The notes: generated from the sequence alone by a model not told the origin. A stretch of 22,478 bases of DNA from CALAED01 sp937891035 (GCA_035642125.1 DASQSZ010000080.1:1-22478), one strand, 5' to 3'. Shown: positions 1 to 6,720, counted from the stretch's first letter. Numbers and translations: made by a program.

Positions 1-53
1 AGAGCAAGCGGCTCATAATCGCTGTGTCGCCGGTTCAAGTCCGGCCTCCGCTA
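1..53 (+). tRNA. tRNA-Met (anticodon CAU), 5' truncated by the window edge
   Basis: The 3' two thirds of a tRNA can be folded. Anticodon stem 7-11/19-23 encloses the loop CTCATAA at 12-18, with anticodon CAT at 14-16. The T stem 29-33/41-45 encloses TTCAAGT. The acceptor 3' strand is 46-52, followed by discriminator A53. The DNA continues CTA, so CCA is not encoded. The D-arm 5' side and acceptor 5' strand lie outside the window. The short variable loop and the match to actinobacterial elongator tRNA-Met as I remember it favour elongator over initiator, but the missing acceptor end prevents proof. Confidence 0.9.
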
Positions 54-127
54 CTACCTGGCCGTACGTCCTCACACGTGCGGCGAGGTGGCGTATGTCC
101 GTTCCCTAGCAAGAAAGGCACTCCCTC

Positions 128-292
128 GTGGCTGCCACCGATATCCGACCGAAGATCACGCTGGCCTGCCAGGAGTGCAAGCACCGCAACTACATCACGC
201 GCAAGAACCGGCGTAACGACCCCGACCGGCTCGAGCTGAAGAAGTACTGCCCGAACTGCAGGACCCACCGCGCCCACCGCGAGACCCGCTGA
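128..292 (+). CDS. rpmG: 50S ribosomal protein L33, zinc-ribbon type
   Basis: This 54-residue protein starts at GTG 128, preceded by AGAAAGG at 112-118. It has the L33 signature with two CxxC pairs, C14/C17 and C41/C44, which form a zinc ribbon (the C+ form). The body is rich in Lys, Arg and Asn, and the C-terminus (HRAHRETR) is basic. L33 binds 23S rRNA near the E site of the large subunit. The length is normal for the family. The position, just after tRNA-Met and before a HadA/HadB-like pair, matches the actinobacterial rpmG-had neighbourhood. In actinobacteria C+ L33 paralogues are often replaced by C- forms under zinc limitation by Zur, but no Zur box is evident here. Confidence 0.95.
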   Translation: MAATDIRPKITLACQECKHRNYITRKNRRNDPDRLELKKYCPNCRTHRAHRETR

Positions 293-337
293 CCTGGGTC
301 GCGCCCGTGGTCGCTCGGCGGTCCCCGCCGTCGCTTC

Positions 338-346
338 TGTTACGGT
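338..346 (+). promoter_or_regulatory. Candidate extended -10 promoter giving a leaderless hadA-like transcript
   Basis: The sequence TGTTACGGT fits an extended -10 element (TGN followed by TANNNT, hexamer 341-346). Six bases separate it from the ATG at 353, so transcription would start at or next to the A of the start codon. No Shine-Dalgarno sequence precedes that ATG, as expected for a leaderless mRNA. No -35 element is convincing. Leaderless transcripts are common in actinobacteria; the assignment here is inferred from spacing only. Confidence 0.45.
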
Positions 347-352
347 CACGTC

Positions 353-802
353 ATGCCAATCAACCGCGACTACATCGGGCGTACCTTCCCGCCCACCGAT
401 CCGTACGAGGTCAGTAGGGTCAAGATCCGGGAGTTCGCGGACGCGATCGGCGACTCCAACCCCGTTTACCGCGATCGTGCCGCCGCGCAGGCGAGCGGTC
501 ATCCCGATGTGGTGGCTCCGCCGACGTTCCCCGTCATCTTCGCGCTGGGCGACACCGGTTCGGTGCTGACCTCGCCCGAACTCGGGATCAACTTCGCGAT
601 GGTGGTCCATGGTGAGCAGCGGTTCGTCTACGAGCGCCCGTTGTACGCCGGTGACGTGGTCGTGTGCGAGTCGACCATCACCGAGATCAGGGCCGCCGGC
701 CGCAATGAGCTGCTGACGATCGAGACCGAGGTCAAGACGGTCGACGGCGCGCACATCTGCACCGCCTACAACTCCCTTGTCGAACGCGCGGGTGCGGCAT
801 GA
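353..802 (+). CDS. hadA: MaoC-family (R)-hydroxyacyl dehydratase subunit, HadA/HadC-like
   Basis: The 149-residue protein has the hotdog fold of the FAS1-like dehydratase (MaoC N-terminal) family. Recognisable parts are the N-terminal VKIREFADAIGDSNPVY segment (about residues 23-39), the APPTFPVIF turn and the GEQRFVYERPLYAGDVV strand (about 87-104). In mycobacteria HadA is the substrate-binding partner that pairs with catalytic HadB to dehydrate 3-hydroxyacyl-ACP in FAS-II. This protein lacks the hydratase-2 D-x-N-P-x-H motif that is present in its neighbour, consistent with the HadA role. Its stop overlaps the next start (ATGA, 799-802), implying coupled translation and a heterodimer. Placement after rpmG matches mycobacterial hadA. 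The substrate is unknown here: mycolic acid synthesis should not be assumed. Confidence 0.85.
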   Translation: MPINRDYIGRTFPPTDPYEVSRVKIREFADAIGDSNPVYRDRAAAQASGHPDVVAPPTFPVIFALGDTGSVLTSPELGINFAMVVHGEQRFVYERPLYAGDVVVCESTITEIRAAGRNELLTIETEVKTVDGAHICTAYNSLVERAGAA

Positions 803-1224
803 CGGCACAGGTGAAATACGACGAGGTCGAAGAGGGCGCGGCGCTGCCGCCGCAGACCTACAAGGTGGACCGCATCGATCTCGTGAAGTACGCGGGCGCC
901 TCCGGCGACTTCAACCCCATCCACTGGCGCGAGAGCTTCGCCAAGTCCGTCGGCCTGCCGGACGTGATCGCGCACGGCATGTACACGATGGCGCAGGCCG
1001 GCAAGTACGTCACCGACTGGGTGGGCGACCCCGGCGCGGTCGTGGACTTCGGCGTCCGGTTCTCCGGCATGGTCGTCGTGCCCGACGACGCCGGCACCGA
1101 GCTCGAGATCAGCGGAGTGGTGGAAAAGAAGCTCGACGACAACCTGATCGTGCTCGCGCTGACCACCCGCGCGCAGGGCGAAAAGGTGCTGACCCGGGCC
1201 AAGGCCACGGTTCGCCTCGCCTAG
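799..1224 (+). CDS. hadB: MaoC-like (R)-specific hydratase/dehydratase subunit, HadB-like
   Basis: The 141-residue single-hotdog protein carries the hydratase-2 motif: SGDFNPIHW at residues 35-43 with catalytic D37 and H42, followed by VGLPDVIAHGM. These residues activate water in (R)-hydratases, and reversed they dehydrate 3-hydroxyacyl thioesters. It is translationally coupled to the HadA-like gene by a 4-base overlap, so the two probably form a HadAB-type heterodimer with this as the catalytic subunit. The length matches mycobacterial HadB. No HadC equivalent follows; murB begins seven bases after the stop. Without the mycobacterial set of FAS-II genes in view, a role in general fatty-acid metabolism is as likely as long-chain acid synthesis. 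Confidence 0.88.
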   Translation: MTAQVKYDEVEEGAALPPQTYKVDRIDLVKYAGASGDFNPIHWRESFAKSVGLPDVIAHGMYTMAQAGKYVTDWVGDPGAVVDFGVRFSGMVVVPDDAGTELEISGVVEKKLDDNLIVLALTTRAQGEKVLTRAKATVRLA

Positions 1225-1230
1225 CCTGAC

Positions 1231-2286
1231 GTGGTGGTCCTCGCTGAGCAGGTGACACTGGCCGGGTACACGACGCTGCGGCTCGGCGGCCCGGCCCGCC
1301 GATTCGCCGAGGCGGTCACCACGGACGAACTGGTCGGCGAGATCCGCATGGCCGACCGGCGCGGCGAGCCCGTGCTCGTGCTCGGCGGCGGCAGCAACCT
1401 CGTCATCTCCGACGATGGTTTCGATGGCACGGTCGTCCACGTCGCCACCCGCGGCGTGGACGTGCTGGGCGACGGGGTGCTGCGAGCCCAGGCGGGCGAG
1501 GAGTGGGAGCCCTTCGTTGACCGCTGCGTCCGCGCCGGGCTCGCCGGCGTCGAATGCCTGTCCGGCATCCCGGGTCGGCTCGGCGCCACCCCCATCCAAA
1601 ACGTCGGCGCGTACGGGCAGGACGTCAGCGAGACGATCATCGAGGTCCGGGCGTACGACCGCGCCACCGACACGATCGTCTCACTCGACCGGGCGGCGTG
1701 CGGCTTCACCTATCGCAACAGCGTCTTCAAGGGCTCGGACCGGTACGTCGTGCTCGACGTGACCTTCGCGCTCGACGAGTCGGCCGAGTCGGCGCCGATC
1801 AAGTACGCCGAACTGGCGCGGATCCTCGGCGTCGCGCCGGGCGAGCGAGTGCCGCTCGCCGCCGCCCGCGCCGCGGTGCTCGACCTGCGGCGCCGCAAGG
1901 GCATGGTCATCGACCCCGCCGACCCGGACACGCGCAGCGCCGGGTCGTTCTTCACCAACCCGATCCTCGACGCCGACCAGCTCACCGACCTGGAGAAGCG
2001 GGTCGCCGAACGGCTCGGCGGCGACGCGCGCTTCCCGCGCTATGCCGAGCCCGACGGCCGGACGAAGACCTCCGCGGCCTGGCTGATCGAGCGGGCCGGC
2101 TTCGCGAAGGGCCATGCCCACGGCCCTGCCCGGATCTCCACCAAGCACACCCTCGCGCTCACCAATCCCGGCGGGGCCCGCACCGCCGACCTGCTGGACC
2201 TGGCCAGGGAGGTACGAGACGGCGTCCGCGCCGCCTTCGGCGTCGAACTCGTCAACGAGCCGGTCCTCGTCGGCGTCCGGCTGTGA
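1231..2286 (+). CDS. murB: UDP-N-acetylmuramate dehydrogenase (UDP-N-acetylenolpyruvoylglucosamine reductase), type I
   Basis: MurB reduces UDP-GlcNAc-enolpyruvate to UDP-MurNAc with NADPH and FAD in the cytoplasm, the second committed step of peptidoglycan precursor synthesis. The 351-residue protein has the FAD-binding LGGGSNLVIS (51-60) and SGIPGRLGATPIQNVGAYGQ (111-130) segments. It also has the type I YRNSVFK loop (161-167) that contacts substrate, the catalytic Ser239 in AGSFFTNP, and the C-terminal Glu343 in VNEPVLVG; Ser and Glu donate protons to the flavin-reduced product. The start is GTG 1231 (or the adjacent GTG 1234), seven bases after the hadB-like stop. Length and domain order are complete, with no sign of damage. 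Confidence 0.96.
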   Translation: MVVLAEQVTLAGYTTLRLGGPARRFAEAVTTDELVGEIRMADRRGEPVLVLGGGSNLVISDDGFDGTVVHVATRGVDVLGDGVLRAQAGEEWEPFVDRCVRAGLAGVECLSGIPGRLGATPIQNVGAYGQDVSETIIEVRAYDRATDTIVSLDRAACGFTYRNSVFKGSDRYVVLDVTFALDESAESAPIKYAELARILGVAPGERVPLAAARAAVLDLRRRKGMVIDPADPDTRSAGSFFTNPILDADQLTDLEKRVAERLGGDARFPRYAEPDGRTKTSAAWLIERAGFAKGHAHGPARISTKHTLALTNPGGARTADLLDLAREVRDGVRAAFGVELVNEPVLVGVRL

Positions 2287-2305
2287 CCATCGCCAAGGCC
2301 GAGCG

Positions 2306-2896
2306 GTGACCGCGTTCGTCGTCAGCCTAGCCGTGATCTTCGTCGCCGAGCTCGGCGACAAGAGCCAGCTCATGGCGCTGACCTTCGCGACGCGCTTTCG
2401 TGCGCTGCCCGTCCTGGCCGGGATCACGGCCGCCACCGCGCTCGTCCACCTCCTCAGCGTGCTGCTCGGCGCGGCGGTCGGGGCGGTGCTGCCGACCGGC
2501 CCGCTCTCGATCCTCGCCGGGGTCGCGTTCTTCGGCTTCGCCGCCTGGACCATGCGCGGCGACGAGCTCACCGAAGACGAACGGCGGCGGGCGGCGGGCG
2601 CGTCCAGATCGGCGATCCTGGCCGTCGGCGGCGCGTTCCTGCTGGCCGAACTGGGTGATAAGACCATGCTGGCGACGGTCACGCTGGCCGCCGGCAACCC
2701 CGGGACGGTCGATCTGATCGGCGTCTGGGCCGGGTCCACGATCGGCATGGTCGCGGCCGACGCGCTCGCCATCGGCGCCGGTCGGCTGCTGGGCGCGCGA
2801 TTGCCGGAGCGCGCCATCAAGATCGGAGCCGCCGTCGCCTTCGCCGCGTTCGGCGTCCTGCTCGTCATCGACGGCGTCCGCACCATCACGTCGTGA
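2306..2896 (+). CDS. GDT1/TMEM165 (UPF0016) family membrane cation transporter
   Basis: The 196-residue protein consists of two homologous three-helix halves, each with the family signature E-x-G-D-K: AELGDKSQ (E15-K19) and AELGDKTM (E115-K119). The acidic residues of these motifs form the cation site. Family members move Mn2+ or Ca2+ across membranes, and bacterial members are best known as Mn2+ exporters. The cytosolic link (about residues 84-100) is charged. GTG 2306 is chosen because it is the first in-frame start after the murB stop (2284-2286), with a weak AAGG upstream and the signature at the expected distance from the N-terminus. The open frame extends upstream through murB, but that part is out-of-frame coding shadow. 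It is probably co-transcribed with murB; the substrate is an inference. Confidence 0.88.
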   Translation: MTAFVVSLAVIFVAELGDKSQLMALTFATRFRALPVLAGITAATALVHLLSVLLGAAVGAVLPTGPLSILAGVAFFGFAAWTMRGDELTEDERRRAAGASRSAILAVGGAFLLAELGDKTMLATVTLAAGNPGTVDLIGVWAGSTIGMVAADALAIGAGRLLGARLPERAIKIGAAVAFAAFGVLLVIDGVRTITS

Positions 2897-2900
2897 CCCA

Positions 2901-2940
2901 CCGGCCGCGCTGGCCGGACGCCCCTCATGGTCACGAGGGG
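2901..2940. terminator. Two adjacent hairpins between convergent genes
   Basis: Stem CCGGCC at 2901-2906 pairs with GGCCGG at 2912-2917 (5-base loop). Stem CCCCTC at 2921-2926 pairs with GAGGGG at 2935-2940 (8-base loop). They lie just after the transporter stop and at the stop of the opposing deaminase gene. Neither has a U-tract, which is usual for actinomycete I-shaped terminators. They probably end transcripts from both sides. Confidence 0.6.
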
Positions 2941-3995
2941 GCAGGGCCGCCGCGGCGCCGGGCGGCCAGCCAGGCGTCGATGGCCTCCAGCGTCTCCTTT
3001 TGCAGATAGGCCGGGGCGGCCGAGCCGCGGATCGAGCAACGGGCCAGCTCGGCCAGCTCGGCGTCGGAAAAACCGAGTTCCGTACCGGCCAGCCGGTACT
3101 GGCCGGCCAGCCGCGATCCGAAGAGCAGCGGATCGTCGGCGCCCAGCGCGATCGGGACCCCGGCGTCGAACAGGCGCCGCAGCGGCACGTCGCCCGGCGC
3201 GGCGAAGACCCCCATGCCGATGTTGGACGCGGGGCAGATCTCGAGTGTCACACCGCGCGCGGCAAGCGTGTCCACCAGCGCGGGGTCGTCGGCCGCTTGG
3301 ACACCATGCCCCACCCGGTCAGCGCCGAGCGCGTCCAGGCAGGCCCGGACGCTGGCCGGGCCGAGCAACTCGCCGCCGTGCGGTACGGCGAGCAGCCCGC
3401 CGCGCTTGGCGATGCGGAACGCACCGTCGAAGTCGTACGCGCGGCCGCGGCGTTCGTCGTTGGACAGGCCGAACCCGACAACGCCCTGGTCGGCGTACCG
3501 CACCGCGAGCCTGGCCAGGGTCTTGGCGTCGAGCGGATGCTTCGTGCGGTTGGCCGCGATGATCACGCCGATCCCCACCCCGGTGGCCGCCGCGGCCTCC
3601 CTGGCGGCGGCGAGCACCAGCTCCACCGTGGGGGTGAGGCCGCCGAACCGCCCCGCGTAGCCGGCCGGATCCACCTGGATCTCCAGCCATTTCGATCCTT
3701 CGGCGGCCTCGTCGGAAGCGGTCTCGTGCAGCAGCCGCCGCAGGTCGGCCGGCTCGCGCAGCACCGAGCGCGCGATGTCGTACAGCCGCTGGAACCGGAA
3801 CCAGCCGCGTTCGTCGGTCGCGTGCAGCCGCGGCGGCCAGTCCACGGCCAGCGCGTCCGGCAGGTGCACGCCGTACTTGCGGGCGAGCTCGACCAGCGTG
3901 CCGTGCCGCATCGAGCCGGTGAAGTGCAGGTGCAGATGAGCCTTGGGGAGGTTGGCCTCGGCCGCGGGGACACCGGGGCCCGGTGGACGTTGCAT
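2931..3995 (-). CDS. add: Adenosine deaminase family hydrolase
   Basis: The protein deaminates adenosine-type purines to inosine with a zinc-activated water, a cytoplasmic purine-salvage step. From the ATG at 3995 it has 354 residues. The zinc motif is KAHLHLHFTGS with H22/H24. Further signatures are PHGGE (H206, catalytic E209), VGHG (H230) and LGADDP (D287/D288), the expected zinc and catalytic set in order. The family motif usually reads HAGE, while this actinobacterial branch has HGGE. The start is uncertain: an in-frame ATG at 4037 would add 14 residues, and the strong AGGAGG (complement of about 4018-4023) is spaced for neither. The start given puts the zinc motif at a normal distance. 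The gene converges on the transporter gene. Adenine or a related nucleoside as substrate cannot be excluded. Confidence 0.9.
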   Translation of the reverse strand: MQRPPGPGVPAAEANLPKAHLHLHFTGSMRHGTLVELARKYGVHLPDALAVDWPPRLHATDERGWFRFQRLYDIARSVLREPADLRRLLHETASDEAAEGSKWLEIQVDPAGYAGRFGGLTPTVELVLAAAREAAAATGVGIGVIIAANRTKHPLDAKTLARLAVRYADQGVVGFGLSNDERRGRAYDFDGAFRIAKRGGLLAVPHGGELLGPASVRACLDALGADRVGHGVQAADDPALVDTLAARGVTLEICPASNIGMGVFAAPGDVPLRRLFDAGVPIALGADDPLLFGSRLAGQYRLAGTELGFSDAELAELARCSIRGSAAPAYLQKETLEAIDAWLAARRRGGPAPS

Positions 3996-4105
3996 GACGA
4001 CATGGTGCCGGACCGTCACCTCCTGCCATCGCCGCATCGAGGTGATCCACGTCCTCTCTTTCCGTACGCGGTGTTTTCGCAGCTAGCGCCTCCGGGCGGG
4101 GATTG

Positions 4106-4133
4106 TCCGCACACGGGCGGCTTTTTGTGCGGA
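4106..4133. repeat. 8-bp inverted repeat in a divergent intergenic region
   Basis: TCCGCACA (4106-4113) and TGTGCGGA (4126-4133) form a perfect stem around a 12-base loop ending in TTTT. The repeat lies in the 176-base gap between the divergent deaminase and secreted-protein genes. It could be an operator shared by both promoters or an RNA hairpin in the leader of the plus-strand gene. No clear -35/-10 pair was found nearby. Confidence 0.45.
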
Positions 4134-4213
4134 AATTCTGAAGCCTCCGTGCAACCCGCCGGGGCGGCCGAGCGTGATTGTGGGGCGAGAGTCCATAGGG
4201 ACAGAAGGGATAG

Positions 4214-5104
4214 ATGATGATCACGCTCAAGGCGGCGCTGGTGGGTGCATCTTGTGTCGGAGCGCTCGCCATTGGCGGCGTTACCTACGCCACGGTCGCA
4301 CAGCCCGACGCGGGACTTCGGTCGGATCGGGCGAAGCTGCCCGATGCCAAGCCCGCCGCCCCCGCCCCGGCCCCGACGGCGCCCAAGTGTCCGCCCAAGC
4401 CGGGCGACGTGAAGCACGCGGTGCCGCAGCACCCGGCGGCCGGCGCCCAGCAGGACGCGCGGCAGACCGTGGAGGAGCAGGCGCAAAAGGTCGACGCCGC
4501 CAACAAGGTGCCGGCGAACCTGCCGCAGTCGGTGCCCGCGGCCTCGCAGCACCCCGTCAAGCCGGCCCCGGTGCCAGGGGACAACTGCCTGCCGAACAAG
4601 CTGCCCAAGGACGTCAAGCCCGCTGACCCGGCCAAGCCGAACGTGCCGAACCTGCCGCCGCTGAAGAAGGTCGACTGCGACACGGTCAAGCCGGCCATCG
4701 CGCTGGGCAGCCCTGCCGAGAAGGCGCTCATCCTGTCGCGCGGCCTGGGCAAGGGCACCAAGAACGTCGAGGTCATCACGCACAAGACCCACAACAAGAC
4801 CCACAAGCTGTGCAAGGTCACCGTGAAGTGGGTCGGCGGGGCCGGCCAGTGGCTGAAGGTCGAGCGCGTCAAGACTCCGCGGTCCTACAACCTCGACCAG
4901 CTGCGGCAGGCGCTCCGGCTGCCCGCCGGCGGCGCTCCGGTCAGCGTGCACGGCGTGCGCGGCTGGCAGACCCCACTGGGCAGCGCGGTGATCTGGTACT
5001 CCGAGGGCGGCTTCGCTCTGGTCGTGGAAGGTAGCCCGGCCTACGCGCCCCAGCTGCACGATGTTGCGGCGAAGCTCCAGCAGCAGGCGCAAGAGGTTCG
5101 GTGA
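4214..5104 (+). CDS. Secreted or membrane-anchored Pro/Lys-rich protein of unknown function
   Basis: I do not recognise a named family. The 296-residue product begins with a short N-terminus and a hydrophobic segment (about residues 6-28), a signal peptide or uncleaved anchor. A long Pro/Ala/Lys-rich, probably extended linker follows (about 35-150). The C-terminal domain (about 155-290) resembles that of the membrane protein encoded at 5949-6671; compare GSAVIWYSEGGFALVVEG here with GSQVAWVERPGLGVWVGV there. Four Cys residues follow the signal, so extracytoplasmic disulfides are possible. Starts at 4214 and 4217 are adjacent ATGs; AAGGG at 4205-4209 is better spaced for 4217. A terminator-like hairpin follows. 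The gene precedes an ECF sigma gene, so a role in envelope-stress signalling is conceivable but unproven. Confidence 0.75.
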   Translation: MMITLKAALVGASCVGALAIGGVTYATVAQPDAGLRSDRAKLPDAKPAAPAPAPTAPKCPPKPGDVKHAVPQHPAAGAQQDARQTVEEQAQKVDAANKVPANLPQSVPAASQHPVKPAPVPGDNCLPNKLPKDVKPADPAKPNVPNLPPLKKVDCDTVKPAIALGSPAEKALILSRGLGKGTKNVEVITHKTHNKTHKLCKVTVKWVGGAGQWLKVERVKTPRSYNLDQLRQALRLPAGGAPVSVHGVRGWQTPLGSAVIWYSEGGFALVVEGSPAYAPQLHDVAAKLQQQAQEVR

Positions 5105-5109
5105 ATGCC

Positions 5110-5146
5110 GGTGCGGGTGGCTCCTGCGCGGGGGGCCGCCCGCACC
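5110..5146 (+). terminator. Hairpin terminator after the secreted-protein gene
   Basis: GGTGCGGGTGGC (5110-5121) pairs with GCCGCCCGCACC (5135-5146) over 12 positions with one G-U wobble and a 13-base loop. It starts five bases after the stop codon. There is no U-tract. It separates the gene from the sigma factor gene, which is then likely to have its own promoter in 5147-5272, although I could not identify one. Confidence 0.6.
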
Positions 5147-5272
5147 CGCAGGGCTTGTTCGCCGGTCCGTCCCCTCGGGCGCCGAGCCGGGCGTACGGTA
5201 CGGAGGGCCGGTGGACAAGACCTAGTTAGGTTGTGACGGCTCCCAACCGGACTCTCACTCGAACGGAGCACC

Positions 5273-5932
5273 TTGAGGCGCCGAGATGACGAGTCATTCG
5301 TCGCATTCGTGGCGGATCGGGGCACCGCACTGCTGCGGACCGCCAGCCTGTTGTGCACGAGCAGGGCGGACGCCGAAGATCTCCTGCAGACCGCATTGGA
5401 GAAGACCTACCGGCACTGGGCCCGGCTGAACGCCGAATCCGATCCCGAGCCGTACGTACGGCGGATTCTCGTGAACCTCACGATCAGCCGGGCCCGCCGG
5501 TGGCGGGTGCTGCGGGAGGTCCATATGCCCAGCCCGCCCGAGGTGCCGGCCGCCTCCTCGGAGACGCACGCCGTCGAGTTGCGCGGCGCGCTCATCGAGC
5601 ACCTGCGACGGCTCGGGCCGCGGCAGCGGGCGGTGCTGGTACTGCGCTACTGGGAGGACCAGTCGGAGGCCGAGATCGCCCGGACCCTCGGTTGCTCGGT
5701 GGGCACCGTCAAAAGCCAGGCCGCCCGTGGTCTTGCCCGACTCAGGGAACTGCTGGACGCCGAGTCCGGGGATGACGGGCCCGGCGCCAAGAACCGGCGG
5801 CCATCGGGCGGCGCTTCGGCCGGTGGCCGGCGAATCGGCGGCCGCCGCGTCGGTGGCCACCGCACGGAGGTGCGCCAAGTAGAGGTACGGCGGACAGGGG
5901 GCCGGCACCGGAACGTGCCGGCGAGGGGATGA
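5273..5932 (+). CDS. SigE-family ECF RNA polymerase sigma factor with a basic C-terminal tail
   Basis: The 219-residue protein has sigma region 2 at about residues 7-75 (FVAFVADRGTALLRTASLLC, then DAEDLLQTALEKTYRHW for -10 recognition). A linker follows, then region 4 at about 105-160 (LGPRQRAVLVLRYWEDQSEAEIA..., helix-turn-helix GCSVGTVKSQAARGLARLRE). The start is TTG 5273, the only in-frame start near GGAG (5265-5268). ECF factors redirect RNA polymerase to stress promoters. Beyond region 4 there is a tail of about 55 residues rich in Gly and Arg (GGRRIGGRRVGGHR...) that is not part of the core fold and may be disordered or bind nucleic acid. The downstream membrane protein is the likely regulator. 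The TTG start suggests low translation. Confidence 0.9.
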   Translation: MRRRDDESFVAFVADRGTALLRTASLLCTSRADAEDLLQTALEKTYRHWARLNAESDPEPYVRRILVNLTISRARRWRVLREVHMPSPPEVPAASSETHAVELRGALIEHLRRLGPRQRAVLVLRYWEDQSEAEIARTLGCSVGTVKSQAARGLARLRELLDAESGDDGPGAKNRRPSGGASAGGRRIGGRRVGGHRTEVRQVEVRRTGGRHRNVPARG

Positions 5933-5948
5933 CGGCGAGGGGATGACG
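5921..5948 (+). repeat. 14-bp perfect tandem duplication at the sigma/anti-sigma junction
   Basis: GCGAGGGGATGACG occurs twice back to back (5921-5934, 5935-5948). The first copy contains the sigma stop codon (TGA 5930-5932) inside an ATGA. The second carries the SD-like GAGGGG and the first ATG (5943) of the next gene. Removing one copy would restore an ATGA stop/start overlap. Confidence 0.9.
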
Positions 5949-6671
5949 ATGGACCTCGAGAACGAGTTGCGGCAGGCGATGGCCGAGCACGTCGCTGACG
6001 TGTCGGCATCGGAATCGCTGGCCGCCGCGGCCCGCAGCGGCCACCACAGAACCGTCCGGGTGCGGGCGTTGACCGTCACCACGGTCGCCGCGACCGTCGT
6101 CGCCATCGCCGCCATGCCCGCCTACCAGGCGTTTCGGCCCGAGCCCGTCGGGGCACCCGGGCGGGCCCCGAGCGCTCCGCCGGCCGGTGGCCTGGCCCCG
6201 TCCGCGCCGCGCCCGGTGGAGGCGCCGGCGACTCCGTCCGCATCCCCCAGGTCGACGCCGCCCGTCGCCCGCCCCGGCACCGTTCATCCGCCGACGGCGC
6301 CGAGCTCGCACGGCCGCGGGCCGTCGCTGTTGACCTATCTGCCGTCCGGCCTGCGCCGGCCCGTCCCCTGCGCGACGACCAAGGCGGCCGACCGGCAGGT
6401 CACGTCGTGCCGATGGACGGGATCTGGCGGGCTGATCGAGATCAAGCTGATCCGCGGCCCGTTCGCCGACCCGTCCGACATCGGCTCCTTTCCCCCGATG
6501 TCCATGCCCGCCCGGGTGCACGACCGGCCCGCGATCCGGGGTGAGTGGCCCGACATGGGCAGCCAGGTGGCGTGGGTCGAACGACCCGGCCTCGGCGTCT
6601 GGGTCGGCGTCGGACGGAGCTTGAACGATCAGCTCATGCGTATCGCCGAGGGGGTGCGGGTCACCTCCTGA
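5949..6671 (+). CDS. Single-pass membrane protein, probable anti-sigma factor or sigma-associated sensor
   Basis: The 240-residue product has a short cytosolic N-terminus (MDLENELRQAMAEHVADVS, about 1-36) typical of proteins encoded next to SigE-family sigma factors. It has one membrane segment at about 38-58 and a Pro/Ser/Ala-rich extracytoplasmic linker at about 60-125. The folded C-terminal domain (about 128-238) has two Cys and ends GRSLNDQLMRIAEGV. The C-terminal layout recalls DUF4367-like sigma-regulatory domains; this is inference from pattern, not a search. ATG 5949 is preferred over ATG 5943 because GAGGGG (5937-5942) is six bases away. It lies 16 bases after the sigma stop, so one operon. 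No zinc-binding HxxxCxxC anti-sigma motif is present. Confidence 0.75.
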   Translation: MDLENELRQAMAEHVADVSASESLAAAARSGHHRTVRVRALTVTTVAATVVAIAAMPAYQAFRPEPVGAPGRAPSAPPAGGLAPSAPRPVEAPATPSASPRSTPPVARPGTVHPPTAPSSHGRGPSLLTYLPSGLRRPVPCATTKAADRQVTSCRWTGSGGLIEIKLIRGPFADPSDIGSFPPMSMPARVHDRPAIRGEWPDMGSQVAWVERPGLGVWVGVGRSLNDQLMRIAEGVRVTS

Positions 6672-6673
6672 AA

Positions 6674-6720
6674 GGCCTCCGGGCCGCCGCGTCTTGCCCC
6701 TGCCGCGGCGGGCCGGAGCC
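6674..6720. terminator. Long GC-rich hairpin between convergent genes
   Basis: Bases 6674-6691 pair with 6703-6720 over about 16 base pairs, with one bulge and one mismatch and an 11-base loop. The hairpin begins three bases after the stop of the sigma-associated gene. The remaining 123 bases up to the aminotransferase stop hold only GC-rich sequence with no gene seen. It probably terminates the plus-strand operon and may act on the opposing one. Confidence 0.7.

Noticed and set aside
2114..2305. N-terminal extension of the GDT1-type transporter into murB
   Set aside because: The added residues are a murB shadow rich in Ser/Pro, and the family motif sits at the normal N-terminal distance from GTG 2306.
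5147..5272. Promoter of the sigma factor gene (TAGGTT at 5227-5232)
   Set aside because: No -35 element lies at 16-19 bases and no ECF-type GGAAC/CGT pair was found, so I could not support it.
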